From Chlorocebus sabaeus (lineage: Eukaryota > Chordata > Mammalia > Primates > Cercopithecidae), in contig NC_132914.1 of the NCBI RefSeq assembly GCF_047675955.1, positions 42,495,521 to 42,559,520 of the forward strand: DNA of 64,000 bases, in the 5' to 3' direction. Shown here piece after piece: positions 49,260 to 61,099 of the stretch. The notes under the pieces were generated by a model. It was given only the letters and a program-made list of their open reading frames with translations. It was not told the DNA's origin and ran no database searches. Position numbers and translations under genes: made by a program. The first letter of the stretch is position 1. Each line of letters starts with the position of its first letter.

Positions 49260-49610
49260 ATTCCTTGGTTTGGATCTCAGCCCTTACATGCATGTCTTAA
49301 AGCAAGTTATTCAGTCTCTTCCAGCTGATTTTATAAGGCTGCTCCCAAGATTCAATGAAATAAGATAGCAAAATTTCAGTGGTTAGCTCACATTAAGGAT
49401 CCTACAAATCTACTTCACTTCCCATTGTTGGATTTTATTTGATCTTTACAAGAATCATATGCCACAGATATCCCTCACTATAGATGAAGACGTGTTCAGA
49501 GCAGTCAAGGTCCAAAGACACACAAAGGACGTGGAGCAAAGCTGGCACCAAGATCTTCTGAATTCAAATCAGTGGCTCTTTCCTCTGCACTCTGGCATTC
49601 TTAATTTCTA
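49260..49610. mobile_element. MIR fragments, head to tail in opposite orientation
   Basis: Plus-strand MIR-like text at about 49260-49400 is followed by antisense MIR text at 49420-49610 (ctatagatgaagacgtg, then gcaaagctggcacc). Both are diverged. Confidence 0.5.
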
Positions 49611-50039
49611 AATGTATCCAATATATAATTATTACAGCAATAAGTATTAAAAATTAGGAGGAAAAATAAGTATTCACTAGTAAAGAAATGCATATGTAAA
49701 TTATCCACTTGGTAAAATTTAAATGAATCATTAAAGATGAGAACTATGAAGATTAGGCAGCAGCAAAGAAAGTACTTACACTATGATTTTTAAAAGTATG
49801 ATATTTAAGATACATATTATGTTCACAACTAAGCAAAAATGCAGAGAAAAAATAGAAAAGACAAAAGTAAACACAAAATTGTGTCATTGCATTATAGAAT
49901 TCTGGACAAATAATTCATCTCCACTGTCCATGTTTTAAGTTTGGTTCTATTTTCTAATGAAAACAGGCAAGCATTGTAGCAACCTTTTTGGAAATAACCT
50001 GTCAGTTACCAAGTCATTGTTGAGCAATAATCAAAGATC
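49611..50039. other. Unassigned intronic stretch
   Basis: A+T-rich and unrecognised. Confidence 0.45.
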
Positions 50040-50440
50040 AATCCAAATCCATCCTTAAGGTGTTCACAGTTGATAAGGAAAAGTCCAAGAAGAATACAGC
50101 CACAATACAGTGGGATGAGACCACAGCACAGAAGGCATTAGTGCACCAGATAAGAAGCGACTGAATTAGGATGGTCAACAAAGTAGGTCCTAAGAGAGAG
50201 CAGCACCTAAAAGAACAGCAATTCCTCTTGCTGGCACACGAGGGAAAGGCAGGTAGAGGAATTAGCATTTGCAGAGGCATGAAGCCAGGTGAAGACAAGT
50301 GTGAAACATGGCAGACCTAAGAATCTCACACAACCTAGTATTTCTGGATTGCAGGGTATGACTGGAAAGAACACAGGAGAAAAGCTAGAAAGACAGATTA
50401 GGGTCAAGGGTGCCTGAAACAAGTTTAGGTTATAACTTGT
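50040..50440 (-). mobile_element. Probable L2 fragment
   Basis: Blocks such as gtagaggaattagcatttgc and the following gaggcatgaag resemble reversed L2 3'-region text. Weak. Confidence 0.45.
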
Positions 50441-50762
50441 CAAGGGAAGCCTTTCAAGAAGGACATAACCAACCTAGCATTTTAGAAAGGCAAAGGTCCT
50501 CTTGAGTTAAAAAAACCTTTTATGTCTATATACAGAGTCTAAAACAAATTTATGGTAATGGAAAAAATATGTACCCTTTTTTTTCTAAGTAGAATTTGTG
50601 TAAGTAAGGCTCAAGATTCTATTCATTTTGGCTGTTCTTCACCAAGATCTACAAGTTAAAATAAAATAGTAAGGAAATAAAACTCATTTAAATGCCCCTA
50701 AAACTTTTAGTAGCAACCCATAGGTTTCCCTAACAAGTTATTTTTAAGTAAAGAAAAAGATT

Positions 50763-51895
50763 TGTTGTGGGAAGTCAGGGACTCCAAATGGAGGGACTGG
50801 CTGGAGACACGGCAGAGGAACATAAAATGTGAAGATTTCATGGACATTTATTGGTTCCCAAAATTAATACTTTTATGATTTCTTAAGCCTGTCTTTACTT
50901 TAACCTATGAACATAAATTGTGAAGATTTCATAGACATTTTTCAGTTCCCAAATAATACTCTTATAATTTCTTATGCCTGTCTTTACTTCAGTCTCTTAA
51001 TTCTGTTATCTTTGTAAGCTAAGAATGTACGTCCCCTCAGGACCACTATTGTACAAATTGATTGTAAAACCTGTGTTTGAACAATATGAAATCAGTGCAC
51101 TTTGAAAAAGAACAGAATAACAGCGATTTTCAGGGAACAAGGGAAGACAACCATAAGGTCTGACTGCTTGCAGGGTCGGGCAGAATACAGCCATATTTTT
51201 CTTCTTGCAGAGAGCCTATAAATGGATTGCAAGTAGGGAAGATATTGCTAAATTCTTTTCCTAGCAAGGAATATTAATAATTAAGACCCTGGGAAAGGAA
51301 TGCATTCCTGGGGGCAGGTCTATAAATAGCCGCTCTGGGAGTGTCTGTCTTCTGCAGTTGAGACAAGGACTGAAATACGCCCTGGTCTCCTGCACTATCC
51401 TCAGGTTTATTAGAGTGGGAAAAAATCCCCACCCTGGTGAATTTGAGGTCAGACCAGTTCTGTGCTCTTGAACCCTGTTTTCTGTTGTTTAAGATGTTTA
51501 TCAAGACAATGCATGCACAGCTGAACATAGACCCTCTTCAGGAGTTTTTGATTTCACTCTTTGCTTGTGATCTTTGCTTTGTCCTTTGCCTTGTGATCTT
51601 TATTGGCCTCAGAAGCATATGATCTTTGTTCTCTCTTTTGCCCTTTGAAGCATATGATCTTTGTGACCTAATCCCTGTTTGTACATCCCCTCCCCTTTTA
51701 AAGTCCTTAATAAAAACCTGTTGGTTTTGCGGCTCAGGGAGGCATCATGGTCCTACCGATACGTGATGTCACCCCCAGAGGCCCAGCTGTAAAATTCCTC
51801 TCTTTGTACTCTTTCTCTTTATTTCTCAGCCAGACGACACTTTGGGAAAATAGAAAGAATCTACATTGAAATATTGGGGGTGGGTTCCCCCGATA
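50763..51895 (+). mobile_element. MER11-type ERVK solo LTR
   Basis: It begins tgttgtgggaagtcagggac and ends gggttcccccgata, 1133 bases, with MER11 features throughout: two near-copies of gtgaagatttcat about 100 bases apart, a poly(A) signal in ccttaataaaaacctgttgg, and cctctctttgtactctttc. The 6-base duplication AAGATT at 50757-50762 and 51896-51901 fits ERVK integration. No internal viral genes remain. It lies in DBX2 intron 2 in antisense. Confidence 0.9.
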
Positions 51896-51901
51896 AAGAT
51901 T

Positions 51902-52619
51902 CCCATCAAGAAAGCCTACAAATAAATTATTCTTACCATTGTGGTATATATTAACATTTGGGGCATCATCAACCCAAACTAGCCCTTGATCTTGAAAGGT
52001 GAGACCTGGAGTGGCTGTAAGGATCAAAGGGTTAACTACTGGGTCTGGTCCTCAAGTTTCAGTGCCCTATAACAAACAAGAACTCAACCAATAGATAAGC
52101 AAAAACAAAACACCAAAAATAAAGAATATTGTATTTTTTCCTTCTTTACTAGTTGTCTGGTTTCTTTTAGTACTGACCTCAATACACAAATCAAGCTTGT
52201 TCTCATAAAGTGATGTAACGTGGTTCCTACAAGAAGCATATGACAATGCTGCTATTCCTAAACCACCACTGATGCTCCTTCCCATGGGTCACCCATGTCT
52301 TTTATGGGCAATCGCTGTATCTAACCACAAACCACATTGATGAACCCATACCACTTTCATACCTTCTAAATATACCTATAAGCCCCTAAATTTTATGTCT
52401 CCATAACACATGTCCAACTATTCATAAATTTATGACCAATGTCTGACTTTTATGGATACTTCCAGGTAAACAAAAATAAACAAACAACATAAAAAGAAAC
52501 AGGCATGGAGAATAAGGCATGTAGCAGAAATGAGGCTTTAAAAGCTGAAGTCACCAATTCAAGGAGCTACAGTCTCTATCAGTTTGAGGATATTATTATT
52601 ATTATGCAGCTTCCACATA
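51902..52619. other. Unassigned intronic stretch
   Basis: On the minus strand a frame near 51900-52027 reads like protein (FQDQGLVWVDDAPNVN). It borders the LTR, has no upstream partner, and is not assigned to a family. No repeat recognised. Confidence 0.35.
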
Positions 52620-52780
52620 TATTTGGGCTTACATGTGCTGACATATGTGCCAACTACATGCATTATGTCATGTAATCTTTACAACAATCCCTGGAAGAAG
52701 AAATTACTTCCCCCATTGTTTACAGGAAAAACCTAGGTTCTAGAAAGTTAAGTTGTGCAATTAAAGTCACACATCAAAGC
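52620..52780 (-). mobile_element. MIR fragment
   Basis: Antisense MIR text: catgtaatctttacaacaat, ccattgtttacaggaaaa. Confidence 0.6.
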
Positions 52781-52902
52781 AGACGGAGGCAAATCAATGC
52801 CTTTGTCAAATTACATCAAAGATCATCAAAGGTACGAGTGGGCAAGGAAAGAAGTGGGGAAGTGGGAAGAGTCACATTAAAATAGCAGAATGACGCAGGA
52901 TA

Positions 52903-53207
52903 GGCTGGGTGCAGTGGCTTATGCGTGTAATCCCGGTACTTCGGGAGGCCGAGGTGGATGGATTGCCTGAAGTCAGGAGTTTGAGAACAGCCTGGCCAAC
53001 ATGGTGAAACTCTGTCTCTACTAAAAATATCAAAATTAGCCGGGCATGGTGGTGTGTGCCCATAATCCCAGCTACTCAGGAGGCTGAGGCAGGCAGAAGT
53101 GCTTGAACCTGGGAGGCAGAGGTTGCAGTGAGCCAAGATCGTGCCACTACTGCACTCCAGGCTAGATGACAGAGCAAGACTCCATCTTAAAAAAAAAAAA
53201 AAAAAAA
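52903..53207 (+). mobile_element. Alu element (AluS-like)
   Basis: Complete dimer with an A-tail. The flanks agaatgacgcaggata (52887-52902) and agagtgacccaggata (53208-53223) match apart from two positions, one of them a CpG. Confidence 0.93.
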
Positions 53208-53223
53208 AGAGTGACCCAGGATA

Positions 53224-54441
53224 GAAAACTTTTCAAACGCATGATTCCCTGGACCCTGACATGCTCCCTAATCACCATCTTCCCCAGCAGCCCTGTATGA
53301 GCGCCCAGTGAAGGGTGCTACAAATGGAGGTATGCTGTGGAGGGGAGGTGGGGGGAGACAGAGAGACAGAGAAACAGAAACACAGCATCGGACAATCTAG
53401 TGGTCATCATTGCCTCTCTCTATTGCCTCAACTTCCAGAAAACATGACTTAACTCTGAAGACAGGGCAATGCTGTCTGTAGCAGCCAGCAAACACTACCA
53501 AACAAAGAGAGACCTTATCCAGTCACTTTCTAAACATCAGACCAAGAGCAAATAGCTGCAGCTCTGGCCTATCTACCATTGCAATTCAAAAGCATCTTGC
53601 ACTGTGAACAGCTTGCCAGTAATGTGTGTAATGTTTAGACTCACAAGGAACTCATGTTAATCTCTGGATCATTGATCCCATTCGGGGACACTTCCTTTCT
53701 CCTGTATCTTTTCACCTATTGCTTCGAGAAGCTCTAGAAAGGCTTCTGGATCATGCATGTCCAGTGCTGCTCTTTGCCCCAGTATAGTTTCCAGCACCTG
53801 CCATGGCACTGGCCTTCTCTCTGTTTCCTGTTCTGTTCCAGCCTTTGCTTGCAACCTGGGCTACCCTGAGGTAGGCCAAGGAGTGCTATATAAAGTCCAC
53901 TTCTAACAAGTCATGTTGTTTAATGTTTGCTTTCTAAGTTTACAGTTTTTCCATATTAAAAACTAATTCATAACCCGGTATCCCCCGACTTTGTAAGGAA
54001 AATAATAGCATAAGTCTAAGAAGCACCACTGAATCTAAACCTCTCAAAGATTTTAGTAAAAAATAGGATTATTTCAGGATAACTCAAGCCGGGGGCTACC
54101 AATAACACTTTCAGAAACAGAATTCTTTCATCCTTTTATATAGATTCAATAGCTTTTCAGAACTGAAAGGGATAAGAGGTCATTTGTTTAATCCAGGCCT
54201 CTCCAACAGGCTAGCTACAACACCATCAGCCTCTATTAACTATTTCCTCAAAAGTAGCTCATTTCAAACCTTGAGTCTGTGTCTCTCCCTCCTGGAGTCA
54301 GTTTTCCTCAAATGGGGGATGTTTCTTGACTGTGTGCTCACCTTTTCCTTCTGCAATATTCCTCACAGTTGAGACTTCCTACCTCCTACCTTTCAGGGGC
54401 TTCTCTTCCATGAAGAGCTTCCTTACCCTTCTTATTTTCAA

Positions 54442-54473
<32 letters not shown>

Positions 54474-54779
54474 TGTAATTTTTGCAGATTTGAAGTTCAG
54501 AGAGAAAAGATACAGCATTTGCCAAACCCGTGTGATTTAAATTAAAAATCTATCCTTCTGTCTCGATATAATCTTGTATTTGGGGGTGCCACATGATAAC
54601 ACTTATCAAACAGCTTGATTTGCTAGAAATCATTCCCTTAAAACAAGCCAAAAATTTCCCTAAACTCCACTCATTGGTCCCAATTCTACACTTCATATCT
54701 ATATGAATACAGCAGACCTGAGTTAAAGAAAACTCTCATGTTCTCCCTAGCATTTCTCTTCTCCAGGACAAAAATACTC
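53224..54779. other. Unassigned intronic stretch
   Basis: It includes a minus-strand frame of about 63 codons (53669-53857) and a TG/AG simple run at 54443-54472. Neither is assigned to a gene. No larger repeat recognised. Confidence 0.4.
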
Positions 54780-55100
54780 AATTTTTTCCCCAAAATTCCT
54801 AACAGTCATACAGAGTCTTCGCTATTTTAAGTTGCTGTATACCTCTTAACCTGGTTTTCATATGAGAGTTTGTTCAATGTACCTTTTAAAGTGGGTCTCC
54901 AGAACTGAACAGGTGCAGGCAGTCTGATCATTTCACAGTCCAGTAGCACTCTGATGTCTCTTGTTCTGGATGGTCTATTTCCAAAAGCACAATCCAAAAA
55001 CCCTGTATCATTTTGTAGACACATACTGAGCTGACAGTACAACGCTTTCCTGCTTTGTTCTATTCAGCCATTCTCCCCCTCCCCTATTCTTCACTTGTTT
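54780..55100 (-). mobile_element. Possible CR1/L3-type LINE fragment
   Basis: Blocks such as ttctcttctccaggac upstream (54756) and cttttaaagtgggtctccag, gaactgaacaggtgcagg and ctcttgttctggatgg resemble the antisense of a CR1/L3-like 3' region. Low similarity. Confidence 0.45.
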
Positions 55101-56591
55101 TTGGAAACCAAAAATCAGGACTTTATAAGTAGCCCTGTTAGGTTTCATGTTATGCTCAGACTAGGGCTATAGACAAGATCAGAGACAACCACCCCATATT
55201 GCTAAGCAGTTCCCCTCCCCCACCCTTTAACTGCTTAAGAACATTTGGGGAGAAAAGGAACTCCATTCCAGGAATGTTACTCCAATACTTTCACTGCCTC
55301 TCTAGAACTGCTGAATAGAGCCATCAACTTGGAAAATCCATTGTCTTTGAGTCTCTAACCCCTTTAAACATTGTTCTTGGTTGACTGAATGCCATTTATC
55401 TATGGGACAGCCCTCCCTGTACTTTTGAGAAGTCAACACCTATTCAACTTATTGCACAAACTCGATTATGTTTTAGGCAATATAATTAGCCTTCTTTTTA
55501 TATTAGAAAAAAATTATGCATTCCTCTGAAGATCTTATAGTGCTAAGATTAATCCCTATTTAAAAATTGTATGCAACCTTTTGCAGATTTCCACAGATCC
55601 TGCTCAGTGTCCTCAGTCCACTGGCCACTCCAGCTGAGAGCAGTAAAAGAGAACACAGTCAGGACAGGTGGTAAGAATACTAATCAGTGCATTCCCCGTC
55701 TTTGACCATGAAACTCATAGAACCAACCTACATTCACAATTAGAAAAATAATGTCCCTTCCTTTCTACCTTCAACACAATCCTAAAAATTGAAACTTGGA
55801 AAGTGTATTACTTTTTTTAAGTTTTAACAAGAAGAAGACAGTACAATTATCTTAAAATGTAGAATATAAGTTCATCTCCCAAAAGGCAGAGCAGTTTGTC
55901 CCAGAAGAATACTTTCCTGGCTCAAATTTTTATAACGCTGCTCCAAATTTAAGCTTTGTCTTTTAAGGCGTAAAATTCAAAGGTCAAATTCAAATTGGGT
56001 CCTCAAAGACGAAACAAAACAATTATCTGATTAATTCAATTAGCTAGTCTACATCATTAGGATTCCTATACTTTAAGTAATTTTTAAAAAGTCATTATTT
56101 ACATAATTTCCACAACTTTCCATTTCATGTTATTTGAGAAATACGTTATTTTGAAAAGAACCTTGTGATTGTAATATCAAAGATTTTCCATACACTGCTT
56201 TGGGTGAGGGGAGAACTGTTAGTACCGCCTTTTAATTTTTCCCCACTGTAAGTGTTGTGCTTAAATAGCCTATTAAACTATTTACTATATGTGAGAAGGC
56301 CATTGAATGATCGTTTCCACATTGCAACAAGAAGTTAATCGTAAATCTAAGAAGTTCACAAGAAAAACTAAATCAATATTAAATAAATGAATCATGTAAA
56401 GAGTCAAAATAATACTTCGCATAGTTAAAAATGTGCTGGTCTGATCCTACTCTTTTGGAAAGAGTGAAGCAATATAGTGAAACAATGATGAGGGCCATTG
56501 ATTTAATCAGTTATTACACTTTTCAATATAAACCTAATTTTGGCTGTCTGAGCTGAAACTTAATGCAAGTTTATTTGGACAGTCCACTTTC

Positions 56592-56608
56592 CTTTGTTTG
56601 TACAATGG
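56592..56608. promoter_or_regulatory. Candidate paired SOX-type motif
   Basis: CTTTGTT and ACAATGG face each other with three bases between them in repeat-poor intron 2. SOX factors bind such cores, and SOX proteins act in the neural progenitors that express DBX genes. Short motifs of this kind arise by chance, so this is only a pointer. Confidence 0.25.
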
Positions 56609-57261
56609 AAAATAATATAAAGACCTGGGCATAAAAATCATTCTTATTATTTAAAAAAGAAGAAAAAAAGAAAAACTAGTAAATGTCTTATTAAAAATTG
56701 TTGTACAGACGTAAACCTTATTAACTGTACCTTATTTATGTAAAATTATTTATTGACAGCTTAATTCTACCATGTTATTATTTGCTGCCAATACAAATGA
56801 ACATTATAAACAAGAAAATATGAAATTTTAATAATATCATTTATTAAAATCACTTGTGGGATCGCTAAACTGTTTTAAAATGCCAACTTTAGAAATGAAG
56901 CCAAATCAAGTGAATCATTTTCTATCCTTGATTAGAGCTGCACTGACTTTCAGATTGTATATTTATTTTTAAGAAAAAGATAAACACAGGACTTCATAAA
57001 CCTCCAGGGTTAAACACTATAATTTACAAGAGTTATGCAAAAGGCACAAAGTAGGAAAAACTGGGAAGCAGATGGAGAAAAATAAGACCTGCTTAAAGTA
57101 ATTTTTCAAGCAGCAGAGAAGATAAAGTCGTCTAGAAAATGTCTTTAGCATTACTCTTACATGCTCTATTTATTGAACTGGCCCAGCCTTTCTTTTCTAT
57201 CTAGTAAACTGCCCCAAACTTTGATAGCTTGAGACTCTTCAAACATCCCTATAAAATAAGT

Positions 57262-57283
57262 ACACACACACACACACACACAC
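57262..57283. repeat. CA dinucleotide microsatellite
   Basis: About 11 CA units ending before cgcacatg. Confidence 0.85.
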
Positions 57284-57899
57284 GCACATGAATGTCTGTC
57301 CACCTGTTAAATGGAATTATTTTTTGTCCATTTCCACTTACCTGAACTGCCAGAGATTTTCTGAAGTAAAAACCCAGTATCATATCATGATGAAATAACT
57401 GAAGCTAAGTGTGGGACCTCTTTTGATCTCCACTCCCGAAATCTAACACTGAAGACTTAATTCCACAGAGATGCCACCATGATACGGTACCAGATATTTG
57501 GGTTTTAGGTCTCTACTCCAGAAGTCTTTTCCTGATACCCTCATATATGGTGATAAATGTCTCCTTAATTTGCACAAGAGTTTTCAATTGTGCTCATAGG
57601 AGACCACCTTGAAGGAGCGAGTAAAAGGTTTAGTCATGGTTTCTATTTTTCTGTTTGAATTCAATACATTCTAGTTAAATGGACAATTAATAGGTCACTT
57701 CCAAAATAGTAGTGTATCAGTCCCGGTTAATAAACAATCCCCACAGTTGATAATGGGCCCTATGTATTCAGCAAGTCCCTGTATACACTCAGCTCATCCA
57801 CTAAATCCCTTTTCAGGTAGACAGGGTTATATGGGAAGATGAGCTAGAATGAGTCTATAAAAGTCAGTTTCATTCACTGCTTTATTTTTCAGTCAAGTG

Positions 57900-58520
57900 T
57901 TTTAAATGGTGTCCAGAAATTCACTTGGAATGTGAGACAGGAGAAAAGACTGACACACAGAGCCTTGCTTTATGACCATACAAAAGGGCAACTGACCCTT
58001 GCCCAAGCCTTTTCCATGTGAAATGGTTCCTAAAGTTCATCTGCAGAGTGAAAAATCGTGGTGAGGTCGCGTGTGGATGAGTCGAGTGAAAGTGACGATT
58101 GGTCACGGGTCTGTCACCCATTGTGGCCGGGTCTCAGCCATGTAAAGTGCTCTGTGGGAAAGTATCAGCCCCCTAAAGAGATGCTCAGAGCCTGCAGCTC
58201 ATTAAACCGCCAGCATTTGCTGCCTCACTTGTCAGGAATTATTCTGTCGAGCAACTGCTTTCCTGAACCATTCCCAAGACACATGCACAGAGGCAGCAGG
58301 GATCTGAATTGAACCGTGATGGGGTTGGGCACAGGAGCCGGACTCAACTCTTATTTCACTTTTCACCTGACAGAGCTGTTAAGCTGAATAAGTGTTTTCT
58401 CTTGGGCAGCTGAAAGAAATGCACCCCTCCACTGGATCTCTTTACCATAAACTCAAATTCCCTGCCTAGAGATTCTCATCTGACCCAGAAATCTCAAGAC
58501 CAAGGGGAACTTTACTTTTA
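57900..58520. promoter_or_regulatory. Candidate intronic regulatory element
   Basis: A G+C-richer block inside A+T-rich intron 2 with at least six CpGs in about 80 bases (around 58060-58140), no repeat match and E-box, SOX-like and homeodomain-like cores nearby. Retained CpGs in unmethylated or conserved elements are a known pattern. The overlapping open frames do not look like protein. Confidence 0.35.
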
Positions 58521-59162
58521 TGCCTGTGTTTTCCTTTGCCTGTGAGAGTGTGTGTGTGCACGCTGCGAGATTTCGAAAGTCTGTCATTCTCACTCCACCC
58601 CCAGACTCTACTAAAATTTTGCTTTTATAATGTTGGGAGAAAAGAGTTCTCTTGAAAATATTTCCAACAGTTCTGGTTGGTTACCTTCAAGATGCCAAAA
58701 ATGAGAGATTTATCTCCTCTCATGATCTTGACAATTTTAAATTATTCTCCATAGATACTTAGTGACTTTCTGTGTTACATTTTAAGCGGAATGGAAATTT
58801 TACACAGCACAACTTTTTCACCTTCCTTCCTTTCCTTTTTCCTCTTCTTTAAAGGAGTGTTGCTACACATTTCAGAAAAGCCAAACTGGTCCCTCCGAGA
58901 TCTTTTATATCAAATGGAAAACAAGTTGCTTTTGGTGATGTGTCGGCCCTGGGCTTCAATGCCATTAGAACTGCTCACAATTGCTCAGTGTGCTGAGGTT
59001 TGATAAATCTCTGGAAAGCTCCTGAATAGGATTGCTGTGATTTTTAGTGAGGAATTAGCTCCTTGCCGTTGCATTACCAATTAGTTTTCCAGAGCACATT
59101 AAATCCTGCAGCTTTCGTTTACAGAGTAACTGAGGCATTGCTGATGAAGCATAAAAACTTAC

Positions 59163-59258
59163 TTGGAAAAGCAGCGGAGGACGCAGTGCGCCGACAGGAC
59201 CCACCACAGCACGCCGAGTAGAATGGCGGGGCGCTCAGAAGAAAAGGTTTGGAAGGTG
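59163..59258 (-). CDS. DBX2: DBX2 exon 2 (proline and cysteine-rich linker)
   Basis: This 96-base exon encodes the segment between the N-terminal region and the homeodomain. Translation gives APSKPFLLSAPPFYSACC, then GGSCRRTASSAAFP, with the last codon completed to arginine in exon 3. The acceptor is ttctccgcag (AG at 59259-59260) and the donor is CCAA followed by gtaagt, a strong intron-side signal. Phases agree: two leading bases, 31 codons and one trailing base. Exons 2 to 4 together give about 204 residues. A full DBX2 is about 339 residues, so exon 1 should supply roughly the first 135, including the N-terminal repression-type motif, and it must lie beyond base 64000. Residues in CRRTASSAAFPR differ from my memory of the human protein (P and T in place of the T after CRR and the A after SS). 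Confidence 0.93.
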
Positions 59259-59260
59259 CT

Positions 59261-59562
59261 GCGGAGAAAGCATTGATCTCATTGATTAGCCATTTCTTTA
59301 AGACAATATTCAAAACTCCAGTTTCCTAAAAGTCATTGAGTAAATACTTTGCTTAGTTTTAATTTGTTTTGAAATTAAAGTTGTTGTAAAGTAGCCTTTG
59401 TCTGTCAAAGAGCATGCCAAATAATCTCATCAAGATTTGAGAGGTGTGGTGGAAAGACGCAAAGAGACTATGAAACACCAAGCTTCTTAGATCATTTTCT
59501 GCGCAGTCATCATTGTAAACAGTAAACATCAAATATTCCTTTATTTAAAATACCCTAGAGCA
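59261..59562. other. Intron 1 start, nothing recognised
   Basis: Non-repetitive sequence directly upstream of the exon 2 acceptor on the minus strand. Confidence 0.45.
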
Positions 59563-59762
59563 ACACTGTCCAAGAAAACTATCTGTGATTATTGGAAATG
59601 TCTACATCTGCATTGTTCAAAATGGTATCTGCTACCCACATACAGCTACTGTACACTTAAAATGTAGCTAATATAATGAATAACTGAATGTTTAATCTAA
59701 ATTCACTTATATTTAAATAGACTCATACGACTAGGGGTTACATTAAATAGCACAGCTCTAGA
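59563..59762 (+). mobile_element. hAT-Charlie relic with CAGYGCTGTCC-type ends
   Basis: Left end gcaacactgtccaagaaaac, middle attattggaaatgtctacat and right end aatagcacagctctaga follow a common non-autonomous hAT element. The family name is not assigned. Confidence 0.65.
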
Positions 59763-61040
59763 TATCCTACTTACCAAGAAACGATTTAAATTTTATGTGC
59801 TTACATTTAATTGTTAAAGTTTGTATCACTTTGCTTATTTTCAGATGGTTCTTTGAAACATATAGTTAGTTGGATTCCAAAGTTGGTAAGAGTAAATTTA
59901 CTGAGCGATTCCATAACAAAAAGTAGTGTTTCTGATCACATTTACATGACTTAAAGTATTTGAGAATAATCCCATCTTATCGCAAGAGAAATCTAGTCAC
60001 CCTGAAGATATATGTGTTTCTAGTATAGTGAGTTGCCGTGTAATTCTGCTCTGCATAGTTTTATTAAAATAATCTATTCATAAAATTTTCAGGAGAGACG
60101 CATGAACTATTTATGATTACTCCTGTGCAAAAGTATGAAAAAGAGACCCATTTTGGTGACCACAAACTTCTATAAAATTTTTTGAAGTCTCATTAGTATA
60201 AGTTGTTCTATTATTTTAACTATAAAATCATCATAGAAATGATGAATCATCCTCTTTGAATTTAACATTTTAAGCTAAACTCTGTTCCTCAGTAGACGAC
60301 AACAGTCATAAGGGATAAAACATGAATAATAACTCTCCATTACTGAGCACTTAACTGTATACCATGCTTTGGTAATGTGCCTTAGACACACCATGTCCTT
60401 TCATAGAATGTGTTTAATACAATATAACTGTAGGTGGAGATTGCCTAAAGTGGACACTTGCCCATACCATGACACACTCTGAACAGAGTGCCTAGCACAT
60501 TCTAAATAGTCAAAACTTTTTTAGTAATTGAGCAAATGGTCTTCCAAACTAACAAACAGAAAACTTCCCTGGTCTTAAGGAAAGAATGAGGGTCAAGAAT
60601 TAATCCTTCCCCTGCTTCCTGACCCATCCTAAAACATGGCGTCTTTCATAACTGATGACCTTGAAATCTAAAACATGACTTGAAAATAAATACTTTTGTG
60701 ATTCTCCTTTCATATTCAAGTGACAAATTCTTTCCTTTTCTTAATCACATTCAGTGAATATTGTTTCCATATGACTACATACCTTTTTGAAGAACACAGT
60801 AATTTCAGACTTGTATTTTAATGAACTGATGAGTTGTTTATGTTCATGTTTATTTTCACAATTTCTGTGAAGGATGTATCAAAATAAGTATAGTTCCCAA
60901 TAAGAATTATTATAGTATTTCAGGGTCCTGGGTGCATTAAAATTGCAGATTAATCATAAATGCAGTTTTCTTCCTAGCACACAATGGGAAGTTGTTAACA
61001 TTAATGCTTTTAGGTTTTTTAAATACTTGGGCTTTTAAAG

Positions 61041-61099
61041 AATCAAGTGTTTGTTTTAATGATCAATTAAATCAAGTGTTTGTTTCAAATGATCAATTA
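61041..61099. repeat. Two-copy tandem duplication, 29-30 bases
   Basis: Copy 1 (61041-61069) and copy 2 (61070-61099) both start aatcaagtgtttgttt and end gatcaatta. They differ by one substitution region and one added base. Confidence 0.9.

Larger units (their letters stand above)
46062..59162 (-). other. DBX2: DBX2 intron 2
   Basis: A 13.1 kb intron with gtaagt at the donor and ctctag at the acceptor. The part nearest exon 3 is repeat-rich: a THE1/MST LTR, a MaLR-like LTR, MIR and L2 relics, a MER11-type LTR and an Alu. The part nearest exon 2 is repeat-poor. All three LTRs lie in the plus orientation, antisense to DBX2, the tolerated orientation for LTRs inside genes because their poly(A) signals are not read by the host transcript. 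Confidence 0.85.
55105..59162. other. Repeat-poor intronic DNA flanking DBX2 exon 2
   Basis: About 4 kb in which I recognise only one CA microsatellite (57262-57283). It is A+T-rich on the left and closer to average on the right. Old homeobox introns that keep mobile DNA out often hold conserved regulatory elements; here that is inference only. Confidence 0.5.

Noticed and set aside
57921..58312. Open frames in the candidate regulatory block
   Set aside because: Short, on both strands, no protein family, no splice context. The CpG content is the notable feature.
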